This document shows, one piece after another, positions 24,632 to 32,857 of a stretch of 51,814 nucleotides of DNA. The stretch comes from JANXXV01 sp038230275 (GTDB lineage Bacteria > Acidobacteriota > Terriglobia > Bryobacterales > Bryobacteraceae). The position numbers and the translations under genes are program-made. The notes under the pieces were generated by a model, which searched no databases, was not told the origin of the DNA, and saw only the letters and a list, made by a program, of their open reading frames with translations. The stretch is from NCBI GenBank assembly GCA_038230275.1, contig JBBRNO010000030.1:1-51814 (forward strand), given 5' to 3'. The stretch's first letter is position 1; every line of letters begins with the position of its first letter.

Positions 24632-26205
24632 TGACGGAGAAGTGGCTGCTTGGCGCGGCGGTTCTGGGATTGGCGCTGATTAGCTTCTTCTATTTTCCCG
24701 GCCATACCATTCTTCAATCCGACACACAGATCTATCTGCCGATTCTGGAGCATTTCTGGGATCCGGCCGCGTTGACGCGCGACACTGTCGCGATCAATCC
24801 TCATGTTGCGTTCACGATCTACGACGAGGCGGCGATTGCGCTGCGCCGGGTGACGGGAGTTGGGTTTGAGGGTGTGCTGATGGGGCAGCAGTTTGTCTAT
24901 CGGGCGCTGGGAATTCTGGGATTGCTGCTGGTGGGGACCGGGATTGGCTTGTCTTCGCGAATGGCTGTGTTGCTGGCGGCGATGGGTTCGCTAGGGGCCA
25001 CGATTACCGGGCCGGCTGTGCTGATAGTGGAATATGAGCCGGTGCCGCGCGGGTTTGCGCTGGCGCTATTGCTGCTGGCGCTGGGGTTGGTGCTGCAGAA
25101 ACGATGGACGGGCGGCGCGGTGGTGTCGGGTATCGCGTTTCTGTACCATCCCCCTACTGCGTTGGCGTGGTGCCTGGTGTTGGGGGCGGTGGCGCTGTGG
25201 CGTCGAGAATACCGGGCGGTGGGAGCAATTGTTGGTGCGGCCGTGTTGATGGCGATTTTCGCCTGGACACAGACCGGGATCTCTTATCATCAAGATATTT
25301 TTGGGCAGTTGGATCCGGTGCTGGAGAAGCTGCAGCGGATGCGGGCTAGTTATGACTGGGTTTCCATTTGGCTGGCGGCCTGGTGGTCGCACTATCTGTT
25401 GCTTTGGGCTATTTCCTTGATTGCGTTGTACCGGGTGCGGCGCACGCTGCCGGCGGAGATGCAGGTATTTTGTGTGGCTTTGCCGCTGATTGGGGCGTTG
25501 AGTCCAGGGCTATCGTTTCTATTGCTGGAAGATTGGAAGTGGAGTCTGATGCCGCAATTCCAACCCGGCCGGTATCTGCTATTGGTGACGTTTTTCGCGG
25601 TGCTGCTGGCGGCGGTGGCGGGAATCCGGGCGGTGGAGAAGCGGCGGTATGTGGAAGGTTTTGTATTCTTTCTGGTTCCCTTTGCGGTGCCTACGGTTTC
25701 GAACCTGTGGCAATCGACTACGATGGAACGGGTTTTCGTGATCCTGGTGCTGGCGGCGGTTGCGGTGGCGGCGGTGCGGTGGCCGCGGGGGACGATCGTT
25801 GCCGCACTGCTTCCCTTCGTGCTGATTCCGACGGCGGGAAAGGTGAGAAACTATTCCGCGGTACATACGGTGGAGATGACGGAACTGGTGGATTGGGCCA
25901 AGGCGAACACGGCGAAGGATGCAGTGTTTCAGTTTGCCGATGCGGGAGAGTCGCTGTATCCGGGGATCTTCCGGGCGCGGGCGTTGCGGGCGCTTTATGT
26001 GGATTGGAAGAGCGGCGGGCAGGTGAATTTTCTGCCGGCATTCGCGGATGAGTGGTGGCGGCGGTGGGGGCTGGTGGAGAAGGTGCTGCCGTTGAGCGAG
26101 TACCGCGCGTTGGGGATCGATTTCGTGGTTTTTCAGAAGGCTCACCGGGTGGAAGGCGTGGAGCCCGTTTATGAGAATTCGCGGTATCTGGTTTATCGGG
26201 ATTGA
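24631..26205 (+). CDS. Polytopic membrane protein, GT-C-like
   Basis: 524 residues with roughly 10-12 membrane helices up to residue ~400 and a soluble C-terminal tail of ~110 residues (VDWAKANTAKDAVFQFADAG and LGIDFVVFQKAHRVEGVEPV). Tail and helices resemble large integral membrane proteins of the GT-C/DUF6798 kind, in which an early periplasmic loop (SDTQIYLPILEHFWDP here) holds acidic residues. A sugar-transferring role is only a guess. ATG at 24631 gives a one-base overlap with the TPR stop, and the 13 codons before it in the open frame are shadow. Confidence 0.7.
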   Translation: MTEKWLLGAAVLGLALISFFYFPGHTILQSDTQIYLPILEHFWDPAALTRDTVAINPHVAFTIYDEAAIALRRVTGVGFEGVLMGQQFVYRALGILGLLLVGTGIGLSSRMAVLLAAMGSLGATITGPAVLIVEYEPVPRGFALALLLLALGLVLQKRWTGGAVVSGIAFLYHPPTALAWCLVLGAVALWRREYRAVGAIVGAAVLMAIFAWTQTGISYHQDIFGQLDPVLEKLQRMRASYDWVSIWLAAWWSHYLLLWAISLIALYRVRRTLPAEMQVFCVALPLIGALSPGLSFLLLEDWKWSLMPQFQPGRYLLLVTFFAVLLAAVAGIRAVEKRRYVEGFVFFLVPFAVPTVSNLWQSTTMERVFVILVLAAVAVAAVRWPRGTIVAALLPFVLIPTAGKVRNYSAVHTVEMTELVDWAKANTAKDAVFQFADAGESLYPGIFRARALRALYVDWKSGGQVNFLPAFADEWWRRWGLVEKVLPLSEYRALGIDFVVFQKAHRVEGVEPVYENSRYLVYRD

Positions 26206-26359
26206 GAGTTCTTTCGTTCAAAAACCTTTGAGCCCGGCGGTGTAAAACTTTGGCCTACAGGCGGGACCATATCCCCGTGGCGCGTTCGGCACGTGCTCGT
26301 CGCCCTGATGTCCGGCATGGGTGTCAGGTTGGGAGCGGGGAGTTCGCCCGGTTTTAATT

Positions 26360-26390
26360 ATTTGGCTGGGATGAATGGAATGAATGGGAT
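26360..26390. repeat. 31-base dispersed repeat, copy 2
   Basis: Matches 4010-4040 at 29 of 31 positions in the same orientation (ATTTGGCTGGGAT core). On the complement it would read YPIHSIHPSQ, parallel to DPIHPIYPSQ in the small gene at 4 kb. It may therefore be the tail of a decayed relative of that gene or an independent short repeat. Confidence 0.7.
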
Positions 26391-26606
26391 AAAAAAGGTT
26401 TCGCTACGGGTGCGTTAGGTACTCCACTGCGTTGTCGAGGAACTGGGGGTTGCGACAGACATGGAAGCCCGCGCGTTGTTTCTATTGGCTTTGGCCTGAT
26501 CGTCTTCATCGCCCTCGTAATCAGATTACGCGGGCGATTCGATTGCCCTATCGAAGTCGCGATCGACGGCCGCCGCGGATTCACACGGCACACGGATTAG
26601 TCTTTT

Positions 26607-26623
26607 GCGTAGACACGCTACGC
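26607..26623. promoter_or_regulatory. Inverted repeat upstream of PadR, distal
   Basis: GCGTAG and CTACGC form perfect 6-base arms around ACACG. It is 5 bases before the second dyad and shares the GTAG/CTAC core, so the two are probably paired operators for the PadR regulator itself. Confidence 0.5.
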
Positions 26624-26627
26624 AATC

Positions 26628-26647
26628 ATGTAGTAGTCTGTCTACAT
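26628..26647. promoter_or_regulatory. Inverted repeat upstream of PadR, proximal operator
   Basis: ATGTAG and CTACAT are perfect 6-base arms separated by 8 bases, five bases before the PadR start codon. PadR-family repressors are known to bind ATGT...ACAT dyads at their own promoters, so autorepression is the natural reading. Confidence 0.65.
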
Positions 26648-26652
26648 AACTC

Positions 26653-26994
26653 ATGGCGAAAGACAAAACTTCCCGTATGGAATTGATGCAGGGCACTTTG
26701 GACCTGATGATCCTGCGCACGCTGGTGGCTGGTCCGTCACACGGTCATGCGATCGCGAAGCATATTCAGCGCACCTCCGAGGAGGTTTTGCAGGTTGAGA
26801 CCGGTTCACTTTATCCCGCGATGCACCGGCTGGAGGCACAGGGCTGGATCAGTGCCGAATGGGAGCTTTCCGATAAGGGGAAGCGGGCTAAGTTTTATTC
26901 ATTGACGCGGACCGGGCGGAAGCAGCTGGCTGCGGAACTTTCTAAGTGGGAACAGTTCTCTTTGGCTATTGGGAGGGTGCTGAAACCGGTATGA
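26653..26994 (+). CDS. PadR family transcriptional regulator
   Basis: 113 residues. The winged-helix domain (8-85) has the family wording MQGTLDLMILRTLVAGPSHG, VETGSLYPAMHRLEAQGWIS and KRAKFYSLTRTGRKQL, followed by a short dimerising helix. In acidobacteria this subfamily usually sits directly upstream of, and ATGA-overlapping with, an ADOP-type ABC permease gene that it is thought to control. Here the overlap is kept but the permease is reduced to a frameshifted remnant. Two dyads in front of the gene suggest autoregulation. The regulator itself looks intact. Confidence 0.92.
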   Translation: MAKDKTSRMELMQGTLDLMILRTLVAGPSHGHAIAKHIQRTSEEVLQVETGSLYPAMHRLEAQGWISAEWELSDKGKRAKFYSLTRTGRKQLAAELSKWEQFSLAIGRVLKPV

Positions 26995-27216
26995 AGAAGC
27001 TTCAATTGCCGGCATCGCGTATTTGGTTGGCGTTGAGGCTTGCGGGGAAAGAGCGCGAGATTGATGAGGAGTTGCGTTTCCATTTGGGGTCGGAGGCCGA
27101 GGAACGGGAGGCTGCTGGACTGTCCCGGAAGAGGCTCGATTTGCGGCCCGGCGGAGCTTGGGAATCGGGAGTTGGTGCGGGAATCGGCGCGGGAAGTTTG
27201 GGGCTGGATTTCGTAA
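26991..27216 (+). pseudogene. Remnant of an ADOP/MacB-like ABC permease
   Basis: The frame starts ATG at 26991, overlapping the PadR stop, and reads EREIDEELRFHLGSEAEERE and AAGLSR, the cytoplasmic start of ADOP permeases. Near 27128 the frame shifts: the next family block EEARFAARRSLG is in a second frame, and NRELVRESAREVWGWIS, ending at TAA 27214-27216, in a third. At least two indels are therefore present, and the remaining ~700 codons with all membrane helices are gone, cut off before the ribokinase 3' end. Confidence 0.8.
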
Positions 27217-27331
27217 TTCGAATGCGTTCCGCGGGCCGTATCTTCCCCGCGGACGGGTGCCGGCGCAAAGGAGCAGGCGCTTACGATTCAGTTTGTCGAT
27301 GGCTGATACCGCCGCCCCGGGCGCCCGCCGT

Positions 27332-28255
27332 TCAGCGGTTGGATTCCAGGAACGAATCGACTTCCGGCCGGCTTGGGGCGGAGGACTGGGCGCCTTTTCG
27401 GGTAACTGAGATGGCCGCTGCCGCGTTGGCGAAACGGAGTGCTTGCAAAAGGGGGCGGTCTTCGGCCAGCGCGACAGCCAGAGCGGCGTTGAAGGTATCG
27501 CCCGCGGCAGTGGCATCCGTGGCTTGCACCGGGAACGGCGGGGAGTGTATTTCGGTTTGGCCGTCCCAGTAGAGGCAGCCTTGATCGCCTAGCTTCAGGA
27601 TTACGGCTTTGGGGCCAAGCGCACGGACGGCACGGGCGAGGGCTGGGGCATCGGCGAGTGCAATCCTTGCAGGTTTGCGGCCCAACAGGACTGCCGCTTC
27701 GGTTTCGTTTGGCGTCAGGATATCCACCGCGGCAAGAAGATCGGGGAGGAGCCGCTGGGCGGGCGCCGGATCGAGAATCGCCGCCACGCCTTCCCTGCCC
27801 GCTTGTTTGAGCGCGGCGGCTACAGTGTCAAGCGGAGTTTCGAGCTGAAACAAGACGTAGCGCGCGCCATGGAACGACGGCAAATCCGCAGGCGCCAAGG
27901 CATGATTGGCACCCGAGGCTACAACGATGGAGTTCTGGCCGTTGCGGTCGACCCAGATGAAGGCGGTGCCGGTGGGTTGGGTGCGGGTGGCCACTACGCT
28001 ACTGACATCTACGCCGGTGCTTGCCAGGCTGGCCTTGAGGTGATCAGCGAAGATGTCGTAGCCTACGCGGCCGATCATCTTTACGCGATGCGAGGTGGCG
28101 AGTCTGGCAGCGGCGTTTGCCTGGTTTGCGCCCTTGCCACCCGGGATCATGGCGAAGTCTCCGCCGAGGACGGTTTCGCCGGGAGCAGGAAGGGATTCGA
28201 CGGTGATCACGAAGTCCATGTTCAGACTTCCAACCACTACGATTTCAGGGGGCAT
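27332..28255 (-). CDS. rbsK: Ribokinase (PfkB family)
   Basis: 307 residues. PfkB signature 1 is near GGKGANQANAA (39-49). Signature 2 is QATDATAAGDTFNAALA, with catalytic D253 and the anion-hole sequence DATAAGD (247-253). The N-terminal VVVGSLNMDFV and the substrate motif NMD fit ribokinase rather than fructokinase. It phosphorylates ribose to ribose 5-phosphate in the cytoplasm, but no ribose transporter is nearby. It is ten bases downstream of the DUF507 gene, so likely the last gene of the yjbQ operon. Confidence 0.88.
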   Translation of the reverse strand: MPPEIVVVGSLNMDFVITVESLPAPGETVLGGDFAMIPGGKGANQANAAARLATSHRVKMIGRVGYDIFADHLKASLASTGVDVSSVVATRTQPTGTAFIWVDRNGQNSIVVASGANHALAPADLPSFHGARYVLFQLETPLDTVAAALKQAGREGVAAILDPAPAQRLLPDLLAAVDILTPNETEAAVLLGRKPARIALADAPALARAVRALGPKAVILKLGDQGCLYWDGQTEIHSPPFPVQATDATAAGDTFNAALAVALAEDRPLLQALRFANAAAAISVTRKGAQSSAPSRPEVDSFLESNR

Positions 28256-28265
28256 GTGGAGCGGT

Positions 28266-28853
28266 CTACCGGGAGAGATCGATGCCGAGCTTCTTCAGCT
28301 CTTCGGCGTAGTAGCGCCGCTGCAGGAGATCCCATTCTTCGCTGCCTTCCGGGATTTCCTTTTTCTGCGTGCGGATCTTGGCGCGAGAGGCGCGATCCAC
28401 TTTCTCCTCGATTTGAAGAAGTTCGGTCATGTTGTTCAGAATCTGGAGGCGAACCTCATTCTGATCCTTCTTCAGACGGAATTGGCGGTTTTTGCGAATG
28501 GCGGCCAGCATTTTGTGCGAAATGTCGGTCAGCTTGTCGCGCGAGAGCTTCATCTGATCGCCGGTGTCGCGGCCGGCCGCGGGTACGATCTTGCGCTGCG
28601 AGACGAGAGTCTTCTTGATGCGGCGAAACATCTCCTGATAGCTGACGCCTTCGCGGCGCATGTACTCGCTGTATTGGCTGAGGATCTCGCGGACCTCGTC
28701 ATTCAGATCGTCTTCCGCGTTCAACTCATCGCTGATGATTGTGTGAATCAACTCGACCGCGCCAGCGGGATCGGTTGTTTCAATAATCTGCGGAGTCAGC
28801 CGCTGAACTAGCTGGCGAGAGAGGTAAGAAACGAATTCACGGGCGAGAAGCAT
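28266..28853 (-). CDS. DUF507 family protein
   Basis: 195 residues, almost entirely helical and charged, starting LLAREFVSYLSRQLVQRL, which is the DUF507 opening. It has two DUF507-type halves (residues ~1-90 and ~100-190, the second with LSRDKLTDISHKMLAAIRK). Function is unknown; the family is widespread in acidobacteria and deltaproteobacteria. It is followed after ten bases by rbsK and preceded by DUF2203 after 89 bases. Confidence 0.85.
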   Translation of the reverse strand: MLLAREFVSYLSRQLVQRLTPQIIETTDPAGAVELIHTIISDELNAEDDLNDEVREILSQYSEYMRREGVSYQEMFRRIKKTLVSQRKIVPAAGRDTGDQMKLSRDKLTDISHKMLAAIRKNRQFRLKKDQNEVRLQILNNMTELLQIEEKVDRASRAKIRTQKKEIPEGSEEWDLLQRRYYAEELKKLGIDLSR

Positions 28854-28942
28854 CCTTGAGCGATTGGGCTCCTAATAATCCTATGTAAGTGTACTTGCCG
28901 GAAGGAAGCCGCGTCAATCACCTTGGTACAGCAGGATGTAGC

Positions 28943-29377
28943 TCACTGCTGTCCGCGATGGTTTGCGAGGAACTCTTCATCGATCTTTTTCCGGCCGCGG
29001 AAACCTTCTTCCACGCCGTGCCAAAACTCAATGGCGGTTTCGCCAAAACGCCAGCAGAGGTAGACTTCCTGGTCATTGTAGAGCGTTGGAAAATCGATGA
29101 GGCCGGCGTCGGGGTCTTTGATAAGCACACCGGATTCTTGAATTTCTTCAAACCTGCGTTTGAGGGCGGCGAGACTTTGCTCTTTGCGGCTTTGGATGGC
29201 ATTGATGCGGGTATGATCCACTTGAGTGCCGCCCATCATCATGATATTGCGGGTAAATTCGCGGAATTCGGCGTCGGCCTGCTGGTATTCCTGACGGAAA
29301 CGCAGTAGGTCACGCAGCGCCTTTTCGACGCCTGGAAGAGCGCGTTCGGCTTGCGCGAGGGTAAAGAATCTGGGCAT
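28943..29377 (-). CDS. DUF2203 family protein
   Basis: 144 residues beginning FFTLAQAERALPGVEKALRD, as in DUF2203 proteins. A helical coiled part is followed by GVLIKDPDAGLIDFPTLYND and EVYLCWRFGETAIEFWHGVE, the conserved C-terminal block. Function is unknown. The gene begins six bases after the yjbQ stop. Confidence 0.88.
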   Translation of the reverse strand: MPRFFTLAQAERALPGVEKALRDLLRFRQEYQQADAEFREFTRNIMMMGGTQVDHTRINAIQSRKEQSLAALKRRFEEIQESGVLIKDPDAGLIDFPTLYNDQEVYLCWRFGETAIEFWHGVEEGFRGRKKIDEEFLANHRGQQ

Positions 29378-29383
29378 TCCGGG

Positions 29384-29890
29384 CTAGACGCCGGAGATTT
29401 GCACGGAGAGCGAGCGGCTGCGGGGGCCATCGAATTCGGCGAACATGATGTTCTGCCACGTGCCAAGCAGAACGGTGGCGTTTCGGACCTGCAGGCAGAG
29501 TGTCTGCCCCATGAGCATGCCGCGCATGTGCGAATCCGCGTTCTGGCGTTCGCAATCGGAAAACGCCGGATCGTTGTGCCGGTAATACTGTTCGCGAACT
29601 ACGACCTGATCGAGAAAGGTCTTCACGTCGTGCACTAGCGCGTCCTGCCACTCGTTGATGAAGACGGCGGTAGTGGTGTGGAGGCTTTGCAGGTGAATGA
29701 TACCGTCCTTTACGCCGCTTTTGCGGACCAATTCATTGACCCGGTCGGTGATATTCAGCAACTGCATGCGATCATTCGTGATCCAATCGACGATGCGATT
29801 GAAAACCTTGTAATTTCCCTGAGTGATGGATTGGGAAGGACTTTCTGCAAGCGTTGGGGTTTCGACGACTTTGATTTTTGGTGAGTTCAT
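29384..29890 (-). CDS. yjbQ: YjbQ/UPF0047 family protein (secondary thiamine-phosphate synthase-like)
   Basis: 168 residues. It has SLHTTTAVFINEWQ, HNDPAFSDCERQNADSHMRG and LLGTWQNIMFAEFDGPRSRS, the three conserved blocks of UPF0047, with His and Asp residues forming a metal or anion site. E. coli YjbQ has a weak thiamine-phosphate synthase side activity; the main role is unknown. The N-terminal ~30 residues are longer than in many relatives and may not all be translated. It heads the yjbQ-DUF2203-DUF507-rbsK set. Confidence 0.88.
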   Translation of the reverse strand: MNSPKIKVVETPTLAESPSQSITQGNYKVFNRIVDWITNDRMQLLNITDRVNELVRKSGVKDGIIHLQSLHTTTAVFINEWQDALVHDVKTFLDQVVVREQYYRHNDPAFSDCERQNADSHMRGMLMGQTLCLQVRNATVLLGTWQNIMFAEFDGPRSRSLSVQISGV

Positions 29891-30091
29891 CGATGATGTC
29901 CTTGTCTCTGGGTCAGATACACGCGCCGGGGAACATTGTTTTGACCCTCAACATAGAGTATAGCAACGGAGACCGTGGCGGAAATTATTTTAGTGAGCGC
30001 CAGCGATTGTTACCGGCGCCACAAAGTATGAGAACCCGCGTGTGGAGCAGTGGATTTCGCCCGGGGCGAGGGAAGTGAGTGCCGCGCGGCT

Positions 30092-30097
30092 TATAAT
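30092..30097 (+). promoter_or_regulatory. TATAAT before the peptidase operon
   Basis: TATAAT with its last base six bases before the GTG at 30104, so transcription would begin at or within a base or two of the start codon. This suggests a leaderless message for the first gene. Confidence 0.5.
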
Positions 30098-30103
30098 TAG
30101 CGG

Positions 30104-30475
30104 GTGCAGATTCGTGGCGAGCAGATCGACAGCTTTTCGGGGAGCGCCTCGAAGTCGTATGAGAACCGGATGGTGGTCCATCTGAATAAGCACTTTCCGA
30201 AGAATTGCGCGGCGCTGGGCGAGGCGGGCGTTCGAGAGGCGATTGGCGCCGGTATCGCAAGCGCTAAGAAGTACGGCATCGTCTCAGAAAGAGATGTCTG
30301 CAAGTACATCAACTTAATGTTCGCATTTGGGCGGGATTTCGATGTCGATCCAAAGCTGCCGTGGGCTGCTCAGATTTTGCGTACGCGGGTTTATGAAAGC
30401 CCGGGCGATCGAATGAGGGCTCTTTACGAAACCGCGAAGACACGCACCTATCAAGCCAGCGTGAGGCAGATTTAA
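30104..30475 (+). CDS. Small protein of T6SS/polymorphic-toxin-associated type
   Basis: 123 residues, soluble and helical. Its pattern (IDSFSGSASKSYENRMVVHL near the start, then HFPKNCAALGEAGVREAIGA, YGIVSERDVCKYINLMFAFG and DFDVDPKLPWAAQILR) recalls small proteins I know next to secreted effectors, often in type VI secretion or polymorphic-toxin loci. I recall no proven function; they may act as adaptors or chaperones. The start is GTG with TATAAT six bases upstream. It is three bases from the predicted peptidase, so it is the first gene of a four-gene operon. Confidence 0.7.
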   Translation: MQIRGEQIDSFSGSASKSYENRMVVHLNKHFPKNCAALGEAGVREAIGAGIASAKKYGIVSERDVCKYINLMFAFGRDFDVDPKLPWAAQILRTRVYESPGDRMRALYETAKTRTYQASVRQI

Positions 30476-30478
30476 ACG

Positions 30479-31510
30479 ATGCTCCCGCTGCTTATTTTAG
30501 GAATCGCCGCCGTTGTGGCTGTGGCGGTGGCGGTTTATCACGCGCTGACGTCCGCCGGTGACGATGCGGACAAGAATTTTGGCGCGGCGAACGCCGGAAA
30601 GCCAGTGGCCCATTGCCCGCTGGAAGGCCAGAAGATTATCAGTCCGGCACAGGCGCAGCGGGCTAACGATAAATTCGACAAGCTCTCGCCGGAGGAGAAA
30701 GAAAAGTTCCAGAAAATTTTGGATAACGCGGGTTCATCCGATGAGCGGATGTACACCTGGAAGGCTTTTGCAGCGTGTCATTCGGTGGAGGAATGCTCGG
30801 ACTTCGGGGACAAGATCCGCGGGAAAGACGCGGACTGGATGCAGGATAACCTGAAACTGACGGGCAGCACGGATGGCACGGGAGTTCAGCAGCAGTGGTC
30901 GCATTCCTGCAATGCGACTACGGCGCAAGCAGTCCGGGGCGAGATGGATCCGGTGTATGCGTTGAAAGAGCATGAGGACAATCCGAACATGGGTTCGGTG
31001 GATGCTACCGATGCGACGGCGGACAATCCGAAATTGGCGCAGGAGCAGAAAGACATGCTGGAGAGCGAGTATGTGGGGCCGGCGTCGGGCAAGCATACGG
31101 GCGTGGCGGCGAATCGTGATAATGTATCGAAAACCGGCAGCGGGCGCTGGGCCAGCGATCAATTTAACGATGTGAGCGATGTGACGGGTGTAACGTATAC
31201 GACCGAGAAGAATCCGAACGTGGACGATGCCTTGAAGAGCGTGGATGCCGGAGTGGACAAGGGTGTGCCGGTACCGATTGTGATTGGGAACGGACCCGGC
31301 AAGTTTACGCACTACGTGCTGGTGACGGGCAAGGACGAGGGACCGCCGAAGACGTATACGATTCACGATCCCTGGTCTGGCGATACGGTAACGCGGAGCG
31401 CCGACGATGTGAAGAACGGGAAGATCAATATCGCGGGTTCCAATAAAATTACGGCGATAGAGAATCCAGGGCTGGTGGGGAAGGAACCGGCGACGGCGGC
31501 GACGTGCTAG
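30479..31510 (+). CDS. Predicted papain-like cysteine peptidase with N-terminal membrane segment
   Basis: 343 residues. Residues 3-24 are a strong hydrophobic segment (LLILGIAAVVAVAVAVYHAL). HCPLEGQKI (45-53) follows, then a helical region. The catalytic set is Q138, C144 in WSHSCNATTAQAV, H278 in FTHYVLVTG and D297 in IHDPWSGDT. The Gln-x5-Cys spacing and the order Q-C-H-D match papain/C39 peptidases. The substrate is unknown. In this context it could be a secreted toxin or a processing protease. No leader-cleaving ABC transporter is adjacent, so it is not an ordinary bacteriocin C39 exporter. A structure search would separate these options. Confidence 0.75.
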   Translation: MLPLLILGIAAVVAVAVAVYHALTSAGDDADKNFGAANAGKPVAHCPLEGQKIISPAQAQRANDKFDKLSPEEKEKFQKILDNAGSSDERMYTWKAFAACHSVEECSDFGDKIRGKDADWMQDNLKLTGSTDGTGVQQQWSHSCNATTAQAVRGEMDPVYALKEHEDNPNMGSVDATDATADNPKLAQEQKDMLESEYVGPASGKHTGVAANRDNVSKTGSGRWASDQFNDVSDVTGVTYTTEKNPNVDDALKSVDAGVDKGVPVPIVIGNGPGKFTHYVLVTGKDEGPPKTYTIHDPWSGDTVTRSADDVKNGKINIAGSNKITAIENPGLVGKEPATAATC

Positions 31511-31523
31511 TTGGGAGCGGAAA

Positions 31524-31961
31524 ATGCCAGTAAATCAAAATCTGACGCGCGCGGAGATGTTGGCGCTGACACCGTTGGAGTATCTGAAGGCGGGTTATCG
31601 CGGGGCCAATGGACAGATTCGGCCGGAACTGTTGAGCACCTATGCCACGGCCGCCTGTACGCAGCTTGAGGCGAAGGAGGCATCGCCGCAGGAATTGAGC
31701 ACTACACGGGAATCGCTGCGCCAGGCTTTGCCGTGGCACAAGGAGCCGGTACCCGTCCCGCAGAGGGTAGCGGAGGCACTGGAAGAAGCGCTTTCCACTA
31801 CCGCGTCCTTGCTGGAGAAGAAGAATAATCCGGGGATTGTCGAGTGGACTTCGCAGTGTGCAGGCGCAGTGCGGACGAAGGAAGATATCGATTTATTTCT
31901 GGCTCATTTTCTGGCGGTAGTGCGGCAATACGCGATGATTATTGGCATGAAAGCGCCATGA
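31524..31961 (+). CDS. Hypothetical helical protein, candidate immunity or partner protein
   Basis: 145 residues, soluble, helix-rich and without a signal peptide: NLTRAEMLALTPLEYLKAGY, TTASLLEKKNNPGIVEWTSQ and DIDLFLAHFLAVVRQYAMII. GGGAG-like GGGAGCGG lies just before the ATG. No family is recognised. Small cytoplasmic proteins immediately after a predicted peptidase toxin are often its immunity factors, so that is a testable guess. Its stop overlaps the next ATG (31958), showing tight coupling. Confidence 0.65.
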   Translation: MPVNQNLTRAEMLALTPLEYLKAGYRGANGQIRPELLSTYATAACTQLEAKEASPQELSTTRESLRQALPWHKEPVPVPQRVAEALEEALSTTASLLEKKNNPGIVEWTSQCAGAVRTKEDIDLFLAHFLAVVRQYAMIIGMKAP

Positions 31962-32719
31962 AGATTGGGCACGCACTGCTGCTGACGGGTCTGTTATGGG
32001 GGCACGGCTTGGTGTGTGGCGCGGCGGTGAGGAAATGTATGAATGCTGAGCAGTGCCTGAGTCAATTCCAGATCACCACACGGGTGGGGCACGCAGTGAT
32101 TGCGCCGGGTGATGGCGCCGTGGCCCGGATATTGGCGGCGGTGGAAGCCAGTGCCAAAGGCGACCGGTTGCCAGGGCTTGACGACGAGATGAATCCGCTT
32201 GTCCTGGACGCCGCGAAGGTGAAGGCGTTTCTGCAGGCGTTGCCGAAAGTTCCGGCGGAAGCGCTGGTGCGTTTGCGGGGCCGTATGCTGCACCTGAACG
32301 ATGGCGCACTGGGGCTGGGATGCGCCAGCGCGCTGACGCCGGCGATTCTGGAATCGGGCTTCCGGCTGCAGGTGGCGGATGGCGCGGCGGGGAAAATTGT
32401 GCACGTCCGCATTGAGGCGAAGATGGACAAGAAGCTGGCGCGGGAGAGAGCTGCGCGGGCGCGCGACGCGGTGCAGCGGTTTGGCCGCGAGGTGGAGACG
32501 CTGGAGGAGAAATCGAAGCGGGGGGCCGACAGTGATTTGCTGGTTTCTCTGTCGACGGCGAAGCAGAAGCGTTTCGCAGCAGCTTCGGTGTGGCGGGACC
32601 TGACAAAGGCGCTGGTGGACCTGGAACCTGGGGATGCCCCGCTTCGGGCAGAGGCAGCGACGGCGAAGGACGCTGCGTCGAAGTTTATTGTGGCGCCTTG
32701 GACGGGGATGCCGCAATAG
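31958..32719 (+). CDS. Secreted protein of unknown function in peptidase operon
   Basis: 253 residues. Residues 1-22 form a signal peptide (HALLLTGLLWGHGLVCGAA), so the protein is periplasmic. A Cys pair (C27 and C34) follows the signal. The rest is mixed alpha/beta, with a Lys/Arg-rich helical region near residue 160-200 and LVDLEPGDAPLRAEAATAKD near the end. No family is recognised. ATG 31958 overlaps the previous stop; the longer open frame from 31844 is shadow. It is the last gene before the hairpin at 32818. It may act on, or be protected from, the peptidase. Confidence 0.68.
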   Translation: MKIGHALLLTGLLWGHGLVCGAAVRKCMNAEQCLSQFQITTRVGHAVIAPGDGAVARILAAVEASAKGDRLPGLDDEMNPLVLDAAKVKAFLQALPKVPAEALVRLRGRMLHLNDGALGLGCASALTPAILESGFRLQVADGAAGKIVHVRIEAKMDKKLARERAARARDAVQRFGREVETLEEKSKRGADSDLLVSLSTAKQKRFAAASVWRDLTKALVDLEPGDAPLRAEAATAKDAASKFIVAPWTGMPQ

Positions 32720-32817
32720 CGTCACGGTATCTACTGCTCAGCGATCCAGATGTTTGCTACTGGGTTCGAGCGGAAAGGTTGATTTCGAGGAGGAAGAACT
32801 TCGTGACTTCGGAGTAG

Positions 32818-32849
32818 AAGGAGGGACGCACCTGCGACCGTCCCCCCTT
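32818..32849. terminator. Hairpin between convergent operons
   Basis: AAGGAGGGACG and CGTCCCCCCTT pair over 11 positions with one mismatch around a 10-base loop. It lies between the secreted protein gene and the ppdK 3' end, so it may serve as a terminator for both. No long T run follows on either strand, so strength is uncertain. Confidence 0.55.
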
Positions 32850-32857
32850 GGGTTGAA

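Larger units (their letters stand above)
26206..26652. other. Intergenic region upstream of PadR gene
   Basis: 447 bases. It contains the second copy of the 31-base repeat (26360-26390) and two dyads just before the PadR gene. On the complement, about 26490-26415, a frame reads RAGFHVCRNPQFLDNAVEYL and then THP before a TAG, which looks like the C-terminus of a lost gene. Nothing complete could be called. Confidence 0.4.
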
